From Chryseobacterium sp. ERMR1:04 (GTDB lineage: Bacteria; Bacteroidota; Bacteroidia; Flavobacteriales; Weeksellaceae): 64,000 bases of DNA. The first letter of the stretch is position 1. Each line of letters starts with the position of its first letter. Both the position numbers and the translations under genes were made by a program. Shown piece after piece: positions 17,546 through 26,251 of this stretch. The notes under the pieces are model-generated. The model saw only the letters and a list, made by a program, of their open reading frames with translations, made no database searches and was not told the DNA's origin. The stretch spans positions 434,001-498,000 of the forward strand of contig NZ_LIRF01000004.1 of assembly GCF_001297705.1 (NCBI RefSeq), in the 5' to 3' direction.

Positions 17546-18183
17546 TAGGATACAAATGTTAGTTCTGATGGCGGCGGCGGCAATTGATCTAAACCAAATA
17601 CCTCTTTTCCTGATTCTTCAAGCTTGGTAGAAGTTGTAGAAATAGATGCTGTTACCCATTTAAAAAACTGAGCAATACTTTCTGAATCTGCATTTTGTAA
17701 ACTTACTACTTCATTGGTAATCTGTTTTAAGATAGAAGTATCTGTATTTCCTCCTACTGCACAACCTACCATAAAACCTTTGTACACTGGTTTTAATTTA
17801 TTCCAGCCAGATTGCCAATCGTCTGTGGGAACTCCATCTGTCATAATGAATGTCATGGGTTTCCAATCTCCTTTTTGTTCTAAGGTTGTTTTCGTTACCT
17901 CATTTTGAACTTTATCTGCCAATAATGATAGCGCTCCACCAAAAGAAGTTACTCCTGAAGCTTTAATATCTACCATTTGGAAACTCACCAAATCCGTTAA
18001 AGGAATAATCTGCTTAGCCTCTGTATCAAATGTGATAATACTGATATACGCTGTTTCTAATGCCTGAGGCATCTGCCTTAAAGAATGCAACATCATCTGC
18101 ACCCCGTTTTTTACAGCTTCAATAGGTTCTCCTGTCATCGAACCGGATGTATCTAGTAATAAATAAACTGGTAATCTTCTCAT
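17545..18183 (-). CDS. vWA-domain protein, TerY-like
   Basis: This 212-residue vWA protein has the MIDAS motif DTSGSM, GVTSFGGAL and MTDGVPTDD. It starts directly after the second terD gene and overlaps the next vWA gene by one base. The domain is soluble with no signal peptide, so it should act in the cytoplasm. Confidence 0.92.
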   Translation of the reverse strand: MRRLPVYLLLDTSGSMTGEPIEAVKNGVQMMLHSLRQMPQALETAYISIITFDTEAKQIIPLTDLVSFQMVDIKASGVTSFGGALSLLADKVQNEVTKTTLEQKGDWKPMTFIMTDGVPTDDWQSGWNKLKPVYKGFMVGCAVGGNTDTSILKQITNEVVSLQNADSESIAQFFKWVTASISTTSTKLEESGKEVFGLDQLPPPPSELTFVS

Positions 18184-18861
18184 CTATTTTGTATTTGAAT
18201 AGGTGTAATTTTTAAGAATATCTACGAAATTGTCTGAAGAATGTGGCTCTCCCAATGCACGGAATTTCCAGTCACCATTATGACGGTAAGCCTCAGCAAA
18301 AACCATAGAGCACATTCCGTTCATACTAGAATCTCCGGAAAGACTGTATTTTGTAATTTCTTTTCCGTTGGCGTCTACTGCTCTGATGAACGCATTGTCT
18401 ATCATCCCGAAATGCTGATTATTTTTTCTTCCCAGATAAATGGAAACTACGAATAGTATTTTTTGGTAACTCGGGTCAAGTTGATCAAGCTTTACAATAA
18501 TTTGCTCATCATCCCCATCTCCTGCTCCGGTTCTGTTATCTCCCGTAAGCCAGACATTTCCACTTGGATGTTGCATCGAATTAAAATAAATAACATCTCC
18601 TTGATAAAGAGCTACCTGTCTGCCATCATTTGTCTGACCGGTTCTTCCTAAATTAGCCACCTTTCCGTTTGCATCCAAAAGAAAAGCAATGGCATCCAGA
18701 TCATATTCTGCTTCTTTATTGAATATTTTTCCGAAAAAACCACCTTGCTGTCTAACATCCCATCCTAGTCCAATCGTTACTTTGGATAGATCATAAACAC
18801 TTTCTCCACGGTCGTTTTTCCTTAAATCGATCGTTTGACCTTTCTGTAAGTTAATTGCCAT
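18184..18861 (-). CDS. TerD-family calcium-binding stress protein
   Basis: The 225-residue protein begins MAINLQKGQTIDL and has the TerD pattern YDLDAIAFLLDANGK followed by GDGDDEQIIVKLDQLD, the acidic loops that bind Ca2+ in this family. An insert rich in Gly and Phe (QQGGFFGKIFNKEAE) lengthens the N-terminal part. It is a paralogue of the gene just upstream and lies next to the vWA genes. The family is linked to tellurite and envelope stress responses. Confidence 0.95.
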   Translation of the reverse strand: MAINLQKGQTIDLRKNDRGESVYDLSKVTIGLGWDVRQQGGFFGKIFNKEAEYDLDAIAFLLDANGKVANLGRTGQTNDGRQVALYQGDVIYFNSMQHPSGNVWLTGDNRTGAGDGDDEQIIVKLDQLDPSYQKILFVVSIYLGRKNNQHFGMIDNAFIRAVDANGKEITKYSLSGDSSMNGMCSMVFAEAYRHNGDWKFRALGEPHSSDNFVDILKNYTYSNTK

Positions 18862-18893
18862 AGTTCTCGTTTTTTTTAGTTTGTATATATGGT

Positions 18894-19469
18894 TTATTTA
18901 ATGATTTGTCCTTTATAATATTTTTCTAAAAAGAATCCAAGATCTGCTCTGTATCCGATTCCTGATGCTTCAAATTTCCAGCTTCCATTTCTTTTATAAA
19001 GCCTTCCGAATTCTACACCGGTTTCAATAGAGAAATCTTCATCAAGCTCATATTTTGCAATTTCCTGGTGGTTAGAATTGTCTACTACTCTGATATAAGA
19101 ATTTCTTACCTGCCCGAAATTTTGTTTTCTTCTTTCAAAATCTTCTATGGTTACCACAAATAGAATTTCCTCCACTCTTGGATCTACCTTTTCCAAGTCT
19201 ACAATAATTGCTTCATCATCATCCCCGTCGCTGCTTTTACCGTTTGGATCGTCTCCTGTATGGCTTAACGCCCCATCTGGTGAATGAAGATTATTATAAA
19301 AAACAAAACATTCTTCGCTTACCAGTTTTCTGTCGGAATCTATCATGATCGCAGAAGCATCAAGGTCAAAATCATATCCTGTACCATCATTCGGGTCCCA
19401 TCCTAATCCAATGGTCATTTTAGTAAGTCCTAATTCAATTTTTTGTCCTTTTTGTAAATTAATCGCCAT
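18894..19469 (-). CDS. TerD-family calcium-binding stress protein
   Basis: This is a 191-residue TerD protein starting MAINLQKGQKIEL, with acidic loops DFDLDASAIMIDSD and DGDDDEAIIVDL. It is the first gene of the Ter operon, transcribed toward the left through all seven genes. No TerC transporter is in the window, so the cluster is a cytoplasmic signalling version rather than a classic tellurite set. Confidence 0.95.
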   Translation of the reverse strand: MAINLQKGQKIELGLTKMTIGLGWDPNDGTGYDFDLDASAIMIDSDRKLVSEECFVFYNNLHSPDGALSHTGDDPNGKSSDGDDDEAIIVDLEKVDPRVEEILFVVTIEDFERRKQNFGQVRNSYIRVVDNSNHQEIAKYELDEDFSIETGVEFGRLYKRNGSWKFEASGIGYRADLGFFLEKYYKGQIIK

Positions 19470-19586
19470 AACGTATATAATTATTTTCCCTTAAGATAAA
19501 TTTGATTTATGAAACGACCAAATATATTAATAAAAATAATCCAGAATTTACGGTTTCCCATAAAATCACATCCTTATATATAGAGC

Positions 19587-19620
19587 AAAAAAAAGATCTC
19601 AACTATTTAAAGTTAAGATC
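19587..19620 (-). terminator. Terminator after the panD/flippase operon
   Basis: GATCTCAACT (19595-19604) and AGTTAAGATC (19611-19620) pair with one mismatch across a six-base loop. On the minus strand eight T follow (A run at 19587-19594). Confidence 0.8.
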
Positions 19621-19656
19621 CTATATTATAAAGATTAAAGTATCTAATGAAAATTA

Positions 19657-20727
19657 TTACTCCTTATCTGCCACTTTATTTCTGGCTTTAGCCAACATCG
19701 GAATAGAAATTAATCCCATCACAAGCATAATCATAATCTGTAACGGTAATGAGATAAATGAATAGATAAGCCCCATTTCTCCGCCCAGCTCAGCACTTTT
19801 TCCCATTGCAATAAATAAGGCCATAAAGCCCAATTTCATTGCCAGATTAAAAGCTCCTATTCCACCACTTGCAGGAATAATCATTCCCAAAGTTCCAACT
19901 ACAATAATAAAAAAACCGTCAGCAATTGTAAAATTAGAAGTTTCTGGAAGAGCAAAGCATACTAAATAAGCTGCAAAATAATAGCAAATCCAAATTCCTA
20001 ATGTATAAAGGATAAATTTTCCTTTTTGCTTTAATTTAAATATAGATGTTAAACCTTGAAGAATTCCTTTTCCGAAACTTATCAGTTTTTCTTTTTTATA
20101 TTTATAAATAAGAATCAACCCCAAAATAAATAATAAAGCAATTATAATTTTTAAACATAAATAAAATGTATCAAAATCATTTACTCCTATTTTCATTAAT
20201 TGTCTCTCAAAAAAATTAGGTTCAAACCTTTCCTTTTTACCTTTTTCTGCAACAACAAAATTATAGAAAGAAAGGATTGCATTAAACTTAAAAACTAAGG
20301 TCAATCCTAAGAACCCGATCATACACATCAGGTCTACTACTCTTTCAAGGATAATTGTTCCAAAAGATTTATCCACCGGAACTTTTTCTACTCCATATAA
20401 GGCAGTTGCTCTTGCTACCTCACCACTTCTTGGAATGGTAAGATTCATTAAATATCCAAAAGATATAGACCAAAGCGCATTAGAATTTGAAATCCTGTGC
20501 CCCATTGGCTCCAACATCAGGTTCCAGCGAATAGCTCTGAACCAATACGCCAAAAGTCCAAATACAGCAGCAAATGCTACCCAAAAATAATTAGCCTTTG
20601 CCAGAGATTTCTGAATTACTTTAAAATCGAGCCCTTTAAGAGCAAGCCACAAAAAAAAACCTGCAAAAGCAAGGGAAACAACTATTGTAATTATTGATTT
20701 TAATGGATTTGATGATTTTTTTGCCAT
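19657..20727 (-). CDS. Lysylphosphatidylglycerol synthase-TM-like (UPF0104) membrane protein
   Basis: The 356-residue protein has about eight hydrophobic segments and the family patterns RAIRWNLMLEPMG, LTIPRSGEVARATAL and IPASGGIGAFNLAMKLG. These match the flippase-like LPG_synthase_TM family, inner-membrane proteins of uncertain substrate. It follows panD by three bases, so they share an operon. No synthase domain is attached, so it is not a full MprF. Confidence 0.9.
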   Translation of the reverse strand: MAKKSSNPLKSIITIVVSLAFAGFFLWLALKGLDFKVIQKSLAKANYFWVAFAAVFGLLAYWFRAIRWNLMLEPMGHRISNSNALWSISFGYLMNLTIPRSGEVARATALYGVEKVPVDKSFGTIILERVVDLMCMIGFLGLTLVFKFNAILSFYNFVVAEKGKKERFEPNFFERQLMKIGVNDFDTFYLCLKIIIALLFILGLILIYKYKKEKLISFGKGILQGLTSIFKLKQKGKFILYTLGIWICYYFAAYLVCFALPETSNFTIADGFFIIVVGTLGMIIPASGGIGAFNLAMKLGFMALFIAMGKSAELGGEMGLIYSFISLPLQIMIMLVMGLISIPMLAKARNKVADKE

Positions 20728-20730
20728 GAA

Positions 20731-21081
20731 TTAAGTAAGAAGGTTCGTTTTTTCGTCCGGGAAAACAATCTTCGGCTGAAAATCCTTCGCTTCTTCAGGA
20801 GTCATCTGAGCATATGCTATAATAATGATGATGTCATCTTTTTGAACTTTCCTTGCAGCAGGACCGTTCAGGCATACTTCTCCTGATTTTCTTTTTCCTT
20901 TAATAACGTAGGTATCAAAACGCTCACCATTGTTCACATTTACGATATACACTCTTTCTCCAACGACCAAACCGGCACCATCAATAAGATCTTCATCTAT
21001 CGTTATACTACCTATATAATTAAGGTCCGAAGCGGTAACTCTTACCCTGTGAATCTTAGACTTGAAAACTTCTATTAACAT
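20731..21081 (-). CDS. panD: Aspartate 1-decarboxylase
   Basis: This 116-residue proenzyme makes beta-alanine from aspartate for pantothenate and coenzyme A. The self-cleavage site YIGS (Gly24-Ser25) is present, with Ser25 becoming the pyruvoyl group. [20 protein letters not shown] and [12 protein letters not shown] are typical. The -7 box TAAATTTG lies on the minus strand at 21093-21086, four bases before the ATG, so the mRNA may be leaderless. Confidence 0.97.
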   Translation of the reverse strand: MLIEVFKSKIHRVRVTASDLNYIGSITIDEDLIDGAGLVVGERVYIVNVNNGERFDTYVIKGKRKSGEVCLNGPAARKVQKDDIIIIIAYAQMTPEEAKDFQPKIVFPDEKTNLLT

Positions 21082-21479
21082 ACTGCAAATTTATTAATAA
21101 AAATTAAATAAAATAAGGTTTTATGCCATTTTTAAAACTCTCAGATACACAGTTATTTAATTTTAATAATTTAAAATTTTCTCAGTTTATTTGCAGAATT
21201 TACAAACATATTATCAAAAAACTAATTCTTTTCGCTCAATTTGGGATTTGATAAACACAAAAAATAATATTAAGTTTTTGCTAAAGTCAATGCACATAAG
21301 CATTTGGCATGATTTTAGTAACGGGTAACGTAGATTTTACGTGAAATGTCAAATTATCATATTTTAACCATTTCCACCCAAAATCAAAAAAATTATACAT
21401 ATTTTTATAAAAAAATTGCACAATTAGAAAATAGTATTATATTTGCTATAATTACGAACTAACTTTAATATTAAAAATT
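21082..21479. other. Spacer between divergent panD and HU genes
   Basis: About 400 bases without a gene. It holds the panD -7 box (21086-21093, minus strand) and a well-formed HU promoter (21416-21445). The middle is AT-rich with no other recognised signal. Confidence 0.6.
21416..21445 (+). promoter_or_regulatory. Promoter of the HU gene
   Basis: TTG at 21416-21418 and TATATTTG at 21438-21445 are separated by exactly 19 bases, matching the Bacteroidota -33/-7 pattern. The start codon is 35 bases downstream of the -7 box. Confidence 0.75.
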
Positions 21480-21794
21480 ATGAACAAGTCTGAATTAATC
21501 GACGCAATTGCAAAAGATGCAGGTATTACTAAAGTAGCAGCTAAAGCTGCTCTGGAATCTTTCATCAGTAACGTAACTACTACTTTAAAGAAAAAAGACG
21601 GAAAAGTTTCTTTAGTAGGTTTTGGTACTTTCTCAGTAGCTGAGAGAGCGGCTAGACAAGGTATCAACCCTGCAACTAAAAAGCCAATTAATATCGAAGC
21701 TAAAACAGTTGCTAAGTTCAAAGCTGGAGCTGATTTATCTACTGCTGTAGCTACTGCGAACACTCCTGTTGCTGCTGCTAAAAAGAAAAAATAA
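21480..21794 (+). CDS. HU-family nucleoid DNA-binding protein
   Basis: The 104-residue protein has the HU fold: MNKSELIDAIAKDAGITKVAAKAAL, then VSLVGFGTFSV and the DNA-arm region RAARQGINPATKKPI. The C-terminus is an Ala/Lys tail ending in KKKK, an addition that is common in this phylum. It is single-copy here, with its own promoter and terminator, as expected for a highly expressed gene. Confidence 0.96.
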   Translation: MNKSELIDAIAKDAGITKVAAKAALESFISNVTTTLKKKDGKVSLVGFGTFSVAERAARQGINPATKKPINIEAKTVAKFKAGADLSTAVATANTPVAAAKKKK

Positions 21795-21816
21795 TCATTC
21801 AGATTATACAAAATTC

Positions 21817-21846
21817 AAACCTCACCGATTGATGAGGTTTTTTTAT
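21817..21846 (+). terminator. Terminator of the HU gene
   Basis: AAACCTCA (21817-21824) and TGAGGTTT (21833-21840) form a perfect eight-pair stem, followed by a T run. Confidence 0.9.
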
Positions 21847-21921
21847 GTCTTATATTGTAAGAATTAAACACTTCTTATTGTTTAAAAATGTTTCGACAGG
21901 CTTGTATCTATAATATTAACA

Positions 21922-22563
21922 TTACGGTGCCAGACGAGAAATGTTCCAGTCGAGATCCTCTAATGTATAGATTATTCTGTCATGCAACCTATTGGGCCTT
22001 CCCTGCCAGAATTCGATCTCATAAGGTTTTGCAATGTAGCCGCCCCAGTTTTCTGGTCTTGGAACTTCACTGTTCTCAAACTCTTTTTCTAAGTCCTTTA
22101 ATTTTTCTTCCAAAAATTCTCTATTGGGAATAATCTCACTTTGCGGCGAAACTGCAGCACCAAGCTGGCTTCCTTTTGGTCTGGAATGAAAATATCCATC
22201 GCTTAAATTATCAGCAATTCTTTCCAGATTCGCTTTAATGATGATTTGCCTTTCCAGGTTTGGCCAGAAAAAATGCAGGCAAGCTTTATGATTTTTCTCT
22301 ATTGCTTTTCCTTTACGGCTGTCGTAGTTGGTATAAAAAATAAACCCTTCAAATGTATAAGATTTCAACAAAACCATCCTTGTTCGCGGGCAGCCATCAT
22401 CTTCTAATGTAGAAACCGCCATAGCATTGGCTTCAGAAATAGCAGGATTCTCGCTTGCTTCCAAAAACCAATTCCTAAATTGTTCTATTGGATTTTGTTT
22501 TATCTCACTTTCAATAAGTTGGGATTTCTCGTACACTTTTCTTTTGTCGTGCAGGTTTTCCAT
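21922..22563 (-). CDS. pdxH: Pyridoxamine 5'-phosphate oxidase
   Basis: The 213-residue flavoenzyme oxidises pyridoxamine or pyridoxine 5'-phosphate to pyridoxal 5'-phosphate. Family motifs are RTRMVLLKSYTFEGFIFYTNYDSRKG (FMN site), QIIIKANLERI, YFHSRPKGSQLGA and the C-terminal EFWQGRPNRLHDRI. It is transcribed divergently from the yqgE gene. Confidence 0.97.
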   Translation of the reverse strand: MENLHDKRKVYEKSQLIESEIKQNPIEQFRNWFLEASENPAISEANAMAVSTLEDDGCPRTRMVLLKSYTFEGFIFYTNYDSRKGKAIEKNHKACLHFFWPNLERQIIIKANLERIADNLSDGYFHSRPKGSQLGAAVSPQSEIIPNREFLEEKLKDLEKEFENSEVPRPENWGGYIAKPYEIEFWQGRPNRLHDRIIYTLEDLDWNISRLAP

Positions 22564-22576
22564 AAATATTTTTTAT

Positions 22577-22584
22577 TAAATTTG
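22577..22584 (+). promoter_or_regulatory. -7 box of the yqgE gene
   Basis: TAAATTTG lies only three bases before the ATG at 22588. Transcription would begin at or near the start codon, giving a leaderless message. Confidence 0.5.
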
Positions 22585-22587
22585 AGT

Positions 22588-23136
22588 ATGAATTACTCAT
22601 ACAAAGGTAAAATATTAATTTCCACACCTGACATTTCCGGGGATATTTTTTCCAGATCTGTAGTGCTTATTGTTGAACATAACGAAGGCGGTGCATTTGG
22701 GTTGATATTAAACAAGAAAAACAACCAGATGAGTGGTAAGTTCAAAAACTTTTTTGATTTCAAAATTGAGGTCTATGACGGCGGCCCTGTGGAGAATGAC
22801 AAGGTTTTCTTTATTGTAAAAGGCAAAAAGGTTACAGAACTCTATTCTGATATCTCTGATGAATTTTATTTAACGGAAGATATAGAAAATATTATCAGCG
22901 CTGTTCTTAGTGGAGAACTGAATATTGATGATGTTAAAATTTTTTCAGGGTACTCAGGCTGGGCAGCCAACCAGCTTGATCAGGAGGTTGAAAGAAAAAT
23001 GTGGACCGTGGTTGATATCTATAACCTGGATTACACCTTACCCAATGATCAAACTCTATGGAAATCTATCATGCAAAATTTAGGAGGTGAATATTTACTT
23101 TGGGCCAATTCGCCTGAAGATATTTCACTGAATTAA
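22588..23136 (+). CDS. yqgE: YqgE/AlgH family protein (UPF0301)
   Basis: The start at 22588 (MNYSYKGKILISTP) is preferred; longer frames run into divergent pdxH. The 182-residue protein has the family signature STPDISGDIFSRSVVLIVEHNEGGAFGLILNK and the later GYSGWAANQLDQEV and WAN segments. Its molecular role is not settled; it is a conserved cytoplasmic protein. Confidence 0.95.
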   Translation: MNYSYKGKILISTPDISGDIFSRSVVLIVEHNEGGAFGLILNKKNNQMSGKFKNFFDFKIEVYDGGPVENDKVFFIVKGKKVTELYSDISDEFYLTEDIENIISAVLSGELNIDDVKIFSGYSGWAANQLDQEVERKMWTVVDIYNLDYTLPNDQTLWKSIMQNLGGEYLLWANSPEDISLN

Positions 23137-23247
23137 ATCATAATATTATTCTACTCAACGAGAAATAAAACATTAACAAACTTTAAGATTCTCTTAACCA
23201 ATTTTTAGGAAAATATTCCCGTTATTTGATAAACCAAAAACAAGAAA

Positions 23248-23337
23248 ATGAAAGTACTTACAAACCTTATTTTATTTTTCTTTCCAAGAGTGAATGTCGC
23301 TCTAATTCCTATTAAAACAAGACGAAAATTTAAATAA
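23248..23337 (+). CDS. Possible 29-residue small protein
   Basis: The ORF runs from ATG at 23248 to TAA. Its product has a hydrophobic N-terminal half (LTNLILFFFP) and a basic tail (KTRRKFK), like a small membrane-associated peptide. A poor match to a -7 box lies at 23221-23228. Without conservation data this is a weak call. Confidence 0.3.
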   Translation: MKVLTNLILFFFPRVNVALIPIKTRRKFK

Positions 23338-23416
23338 GCAAAAAAAATTGCTCAATAATTCGTGGAGTCATTCCAATGAATTATTAAACAATACAATTTC
23401 TGATCTATTCAGAATA

Positions 23417-23460
23417 AAACCCGGTAAAGGACTTTGGAACTTTTGTTGTTTACCGGGTTT
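23417..23460 (-). terminator. Terminator of the class IV aminotransferase-like gene
   Basis: AAACCCGGTAAA (23417-23428) and TTTACCGGGTTT (23449-23460) form a perfect 12-pair stem with a 20-base loop. The T-rich side is on the minus strand, downstream of the gene that ends at 23467. Confidence 0.7.
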
Positions 23461-23466
23461 GTCAAT

Positions 23467-24276
23467 TTAAAAACTTTGCTTCCAGCTTTCTACTAATTCT
23501 AAAAAGCGAACGTTTTCAAAAGTCTTATTTCTTATCTTACCTACAGAAAATATGCCTTTCTCGTCAGAAATCATTAATATTTCTTCGGCCTTCTGAGATT
23601 CAAATGCAATAATCTCGTGCTCTTGCGTATCGGCAAGCTTATTTTTATGTAAAAAAGTTACAAAATTCTCTAATAAAGGAGAAATGTAAGCCCCTTCTGA
23701 CTGTTTTGGAACTTTAATAACATCACCTTCTAAAAATAATAGATTTCCAGATGTAGAGCGTGCAATCCTTTTATTAGGATTAAGCAAGATCACATCATCC
23801 AGATCATTTTCCTGAGCGTAAATTCCGCCATAGATATTTTCCGGGCTGTGAACTCTGATGTTGCTCAGCAAATTATTATTAACATTGATCTCTTTAATTA
23901 AATCAAGCTCCAAAGGTCTTTGATGAACTGCCAGAATATCATCCATTTCATCAACTTCATAATAATATGAAACTGATGACTTGGATAATGTAATTCCGTC
24001 TGTATTTCTAAAAACCTGGAAGTTAATAATTCCGTTATTGATTCCTTTTCCTTCAATAATATCTTTTTGAAAAAGCGACTGAAAAAATTCCAACGTATAG
24101 GTAAGCGGAATATTCAGTCTCATCTTTCTCATGGAAGCCATCAAATAAAAATAACATTCTTCATCCATGATGAGTTTTCCCTCTCTCACAAAAAAAGAAA
24201 CTTTTACGGCGTCGCCCATAAGAAACGCTCTATTCTTTACATTTAATTCGTCTGATGTAAAATATTGATTTTCCAA
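23467..24276 (-). CDS. Aminotransferase class IV-like protein, catalytic Lys apparently replaced
   Basis: The 269-residue protein follows the fold of branched-chain aminotransferase / aminodeoxychorismate lyase enzymes: NRAFLMGDAVKVSFFV at the N-terminus and a C-terminal EEILMISDEKGIFSVGKI. In active members the PLP-binding Lys lies in a motif of the type IKTxNxLxxVLA. The equivalent here reads LLSNIRVHSPENIYGGIYA, with Arg141 in the Lys place. The later conserved Glu region reads IARSTSGNLLFL. It may have lost PLP chemistry. Alignment by eye; moderate certainty on the missing residue. Confidence 0.75.
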   Translation of the reverse strand: MENQYFTSDELNVKNRAFLMGDAVKVSFFVREGKLIMDEECYFYLMASMRKMRLNIPLTYTLEFFQSLFQKDIIEGKGINNGIINFQVFRNTDGITLSKSSVSYYYEVDEMDDILAVHQRPLELDLIKEINVNNNLLSNIRVHSPENIYGGIYAQENDLDDVILLNPNKRIARSTSGNLLFLEGDVIKVPKQSEGAYISPLLENFVTFLHKNKLADTQEHEIIAFESQKAEEILMISDEKGIFSVGKIRNKTFENVRFLELVESWKQSF

Positions 24277-24353
24277 TGTCTGATCTGATTTATTTATAAA
24301 AAAATAATGAACGATAAATCGTTCATCAGTTTTATCATTTAATGCAATTTAAA

Positions 24354-24740
24354 TTAAGATGCACCCAATTTAATTCTAAGGTTTTCAATAAGATTTTCCC
24401 AATACATTGCGTTTTCCTCTTCATCTCCTTCTTCACAGAAATCTGTAATATTTAAGGCCAAATCTTCGGTAATATCGTCAATGGTAATGGTCATTTCAAA
24501 GAAATGCTTAGTTCCTTCGTCTTCTTCCCATCTGAAACGAACGAAGCCTTCAGGCTTATATCTGATCAAAGTGGCCTTTTCTTCAGGACCCCCACCCCAA
24601 CTGAAAAAGAAATCGTCGCCTTTCTCTACTACCTCATCCGCAAACCATTCAGACAACCCCTCCGCAGTCGCCAGATATTCATATAAAATCTCTGAAAGAC
24701 AATGCATTGGAAATTCGTAATGGACTTTATGTTTAGCCAT
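24354..24740 (-). CDS. START-like domain protein
   Basis: The 128-residue acidic protein resembles the SRPBCC/AHSA1-like START family seen in flavobacteria: MAKHKVHYEFPMHCLSEILYEYLATAEGLSEWFADEV, then FSWGGGPEEKATLI and VRFRWEEDEGT. Such folds bind hydrophobic ligands or chaperone clients. The ligand here is not known. The gene stands alone between the two aminotransferase-like genes. Confidence 0.85.
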   Translation of the reverse strand: MAKHKVHYEFPMHCLSEILYEYLATAEGLSEWFADEVVEKGDDFFFSWGGGPEEKATLIRYKPEGFVRFRWEEDEGTKHFFEMTITIDDITEDLALNITDFCEEGDEEENAMYWENLIENLRIKLGAS

Positions 24741-24930
24741 ATAATCTTTGTTTTAATCGTCCCGCAATATATAAATTAATTTTTTTATTACACAAAAAAC
24801 TAAATACATTTTTGTGTAATCTTCATGATATTTATCACAAAAATTAAATGGTTGTTTAACTTATTCTTTAAACTGATACTTAAAGCATTAAAAACAATGG
24901 CATATTTGCTATTGAAAGCGTTTTTTTGTT

Positions 24931-26112
24931 TTAATTTTCGTCTAAAACCTGTAAAATAATACTACATCCTTCTCTGATCTCATCAAGAGAAAGTGTTAAT
25001 GGTGGAGAAATTCTTAAATATTCGTTTCTATACAATTGCCAGAAAACAATAAGCCCTTTATCCATACACTTTTTAGCTACTTCCAACGTATATTCAGGTG
25101 AGCCAAGATTTACTGCTAACATCAATCCTTTCCCATTAATATTTTTAATTTTAGGGTGAACTAAAAGCTCTCTGAATAATTTTTCTTTTTCATCCACTTC
25201 ATTCATTAAACCACTTTCCAGTACTTCTTTTAGAGTGGCATGACTTGAAGCTGCAATTAAAGGATTCCCTCCAAACGTTGTAATGTGGCCAAGCTTCGGA
25301 GAATGAGATAATGATTCCATAATTTCTCTTGAACTCATGAAAGCTCCCACAGGAACTCCGCCTCCCATTCCTTTTCCCATCACTAAGATATCAGGAACGA
25401 TACCGAAATGCTCAAAAGAAAATAATTTCCCTGTTCTTCCGAACCCAGGTTGAATTTCATCTAAAATTAAAAGAGCTCCCACTTCTTCACATCTCTTTTT
25501 TAATTTCATTAAATAATCATCATTCGGAACCAGAAATCCCGCAGCTCCTTGAATTGTTTCCAAGATAACACATGCTGTTTTTTCAGTGATTTTGTCGAAA
25601 TCATTTTCATTATTAAACTCGATGAAAGAAATCATAGGCAATAACGGACGAAATTCTCTTTTGTGCGTTTCATTTCCTGAAACACTTAAGGCTCCATGGG
25701 TATTACCATGATAAGAGTCTTTAAAAGAAACAATTTCTTCTCTTCCTGTATATCTTTTAGCTAATTTTAAACTTCCATCTATAGCTTCTGCACCACTGTT
25801 AACCAAATAGGTAATCTCCAAGGGATCCGGAGTAGCTTCTGCTAATAATTTACATAATGCCACAGGCTTTTCCTGAGCATATTCTCCGTAAACCATCACA
25901 TGAAGATATTTATCTGCCTGCTCTTTGATCGCATTAACAATTTTCGGATGAGAATGCCCCAATGTATTGGCAGAGACACCCGCTACAAAATCTAGATATT
26001 TTTTTCCGTCTTTTCCATAGATATAGCTTCCTTCAGCCTTTTCAACCTCAAAACCCGCTGCAAATTTTGTAGTCTGCGCTTGGTATGCAAAAAAATCCTT
26101 TTGTATTTCCAT
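24931..26112 (-). CDS. Class III aminotransferase, acetylornithine/aspartate aminotransferase family
   Basis: The start at 26112 (MEIQKDFFAYQAQTT) is preferred over a frame 11 codons longer. The 393-residue PLP enzyme shows NSGAEAIDGSLKLAKRYTGR, the SYHGNTHG motif, LILDEIQPGFGRTGKLFSFEHFGIVPDI and MGKGMGGGVPVGAF, which contains the Schiff-base Lys. These identify an omega-aminotransferase (subgroup III). The exact substrate cannot be read from sequence; the gene stands alone. Confidence 0.93.
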   Translation of the reverse strand: MEIQKDFFAYQAQTTKFAAGFEVEKAEGSYIYGKDGKKYLDFVAGVSANTLGHSHPKIVNAIKEQADKYLHVMVYGEYAQEKPVALCKLLAEATPDPLEITYLVNSGAEAIDGSLKLAKRYTGREEIVSFKDSYHGNTHGALSVSGNETHKREFRPLLPMISFIEFNNENDFDKITEKTACVILETIQGAAGFLVPNDDYLMKLKKRCEEVGALLILDEIQPGFGRTGKLFSFEHFGIVPDILVMGKGMGGGVPVGAFMSSREIMESLSHSPKLGHITTFGGNPLIAASSHATLKEVLESGLMNEVDEKEKLFRELLVHPKIKNINGKGLMLAVNLGSPEYTLEVAKKCMDKGLIVFWQLYRNEYLRISPPLTLSLDEIREGCSIILQVLDEN

Positions 26113-26186
26113 TTTGTAAAAAATTTTAGCAAAGCTAAAAAACATTCATCAATACCCGAAATTATCCTGATAGAATAAAAAAATAA

Positions 26187-26206
26187 CCCTTAATAAAAAT
26201 TAAGGG
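26187..26206 (-). terminator. Terminator of the first C1q-like cassette
   Basis: CCCTTAAT (26187-26194) and ATTAAGGG (26199-26206) pair perfectly across a four-base loop. On the minus strand a T-rich run follows (A run at 26177-26183). Confidence 0.75.
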
Positions 26207-26251
26207 CTATCCATCATCAAATAACAATATATGCGTAATGTTCATTATTTT

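Larger units (their letters stand above)
23137..23466. other. Spacer with a possible small ORF and a strong hairpin
   Basis: These 330 bases hold no standard gene. They contain an imperfect dyad (TTAAGA and TCTTAA around 23183-23197), a 29-codon ORF and a 12-bp hairpin, listed separately. Confidence 0.5.

Noticed and set aside
19502..19656. Plus-strand ORF beginning at 19502 between the Ter module and the flippase-like gene
   Set aside because: It runs through the minus-strand terminator and into the opposite gene; composition is spacer-like.
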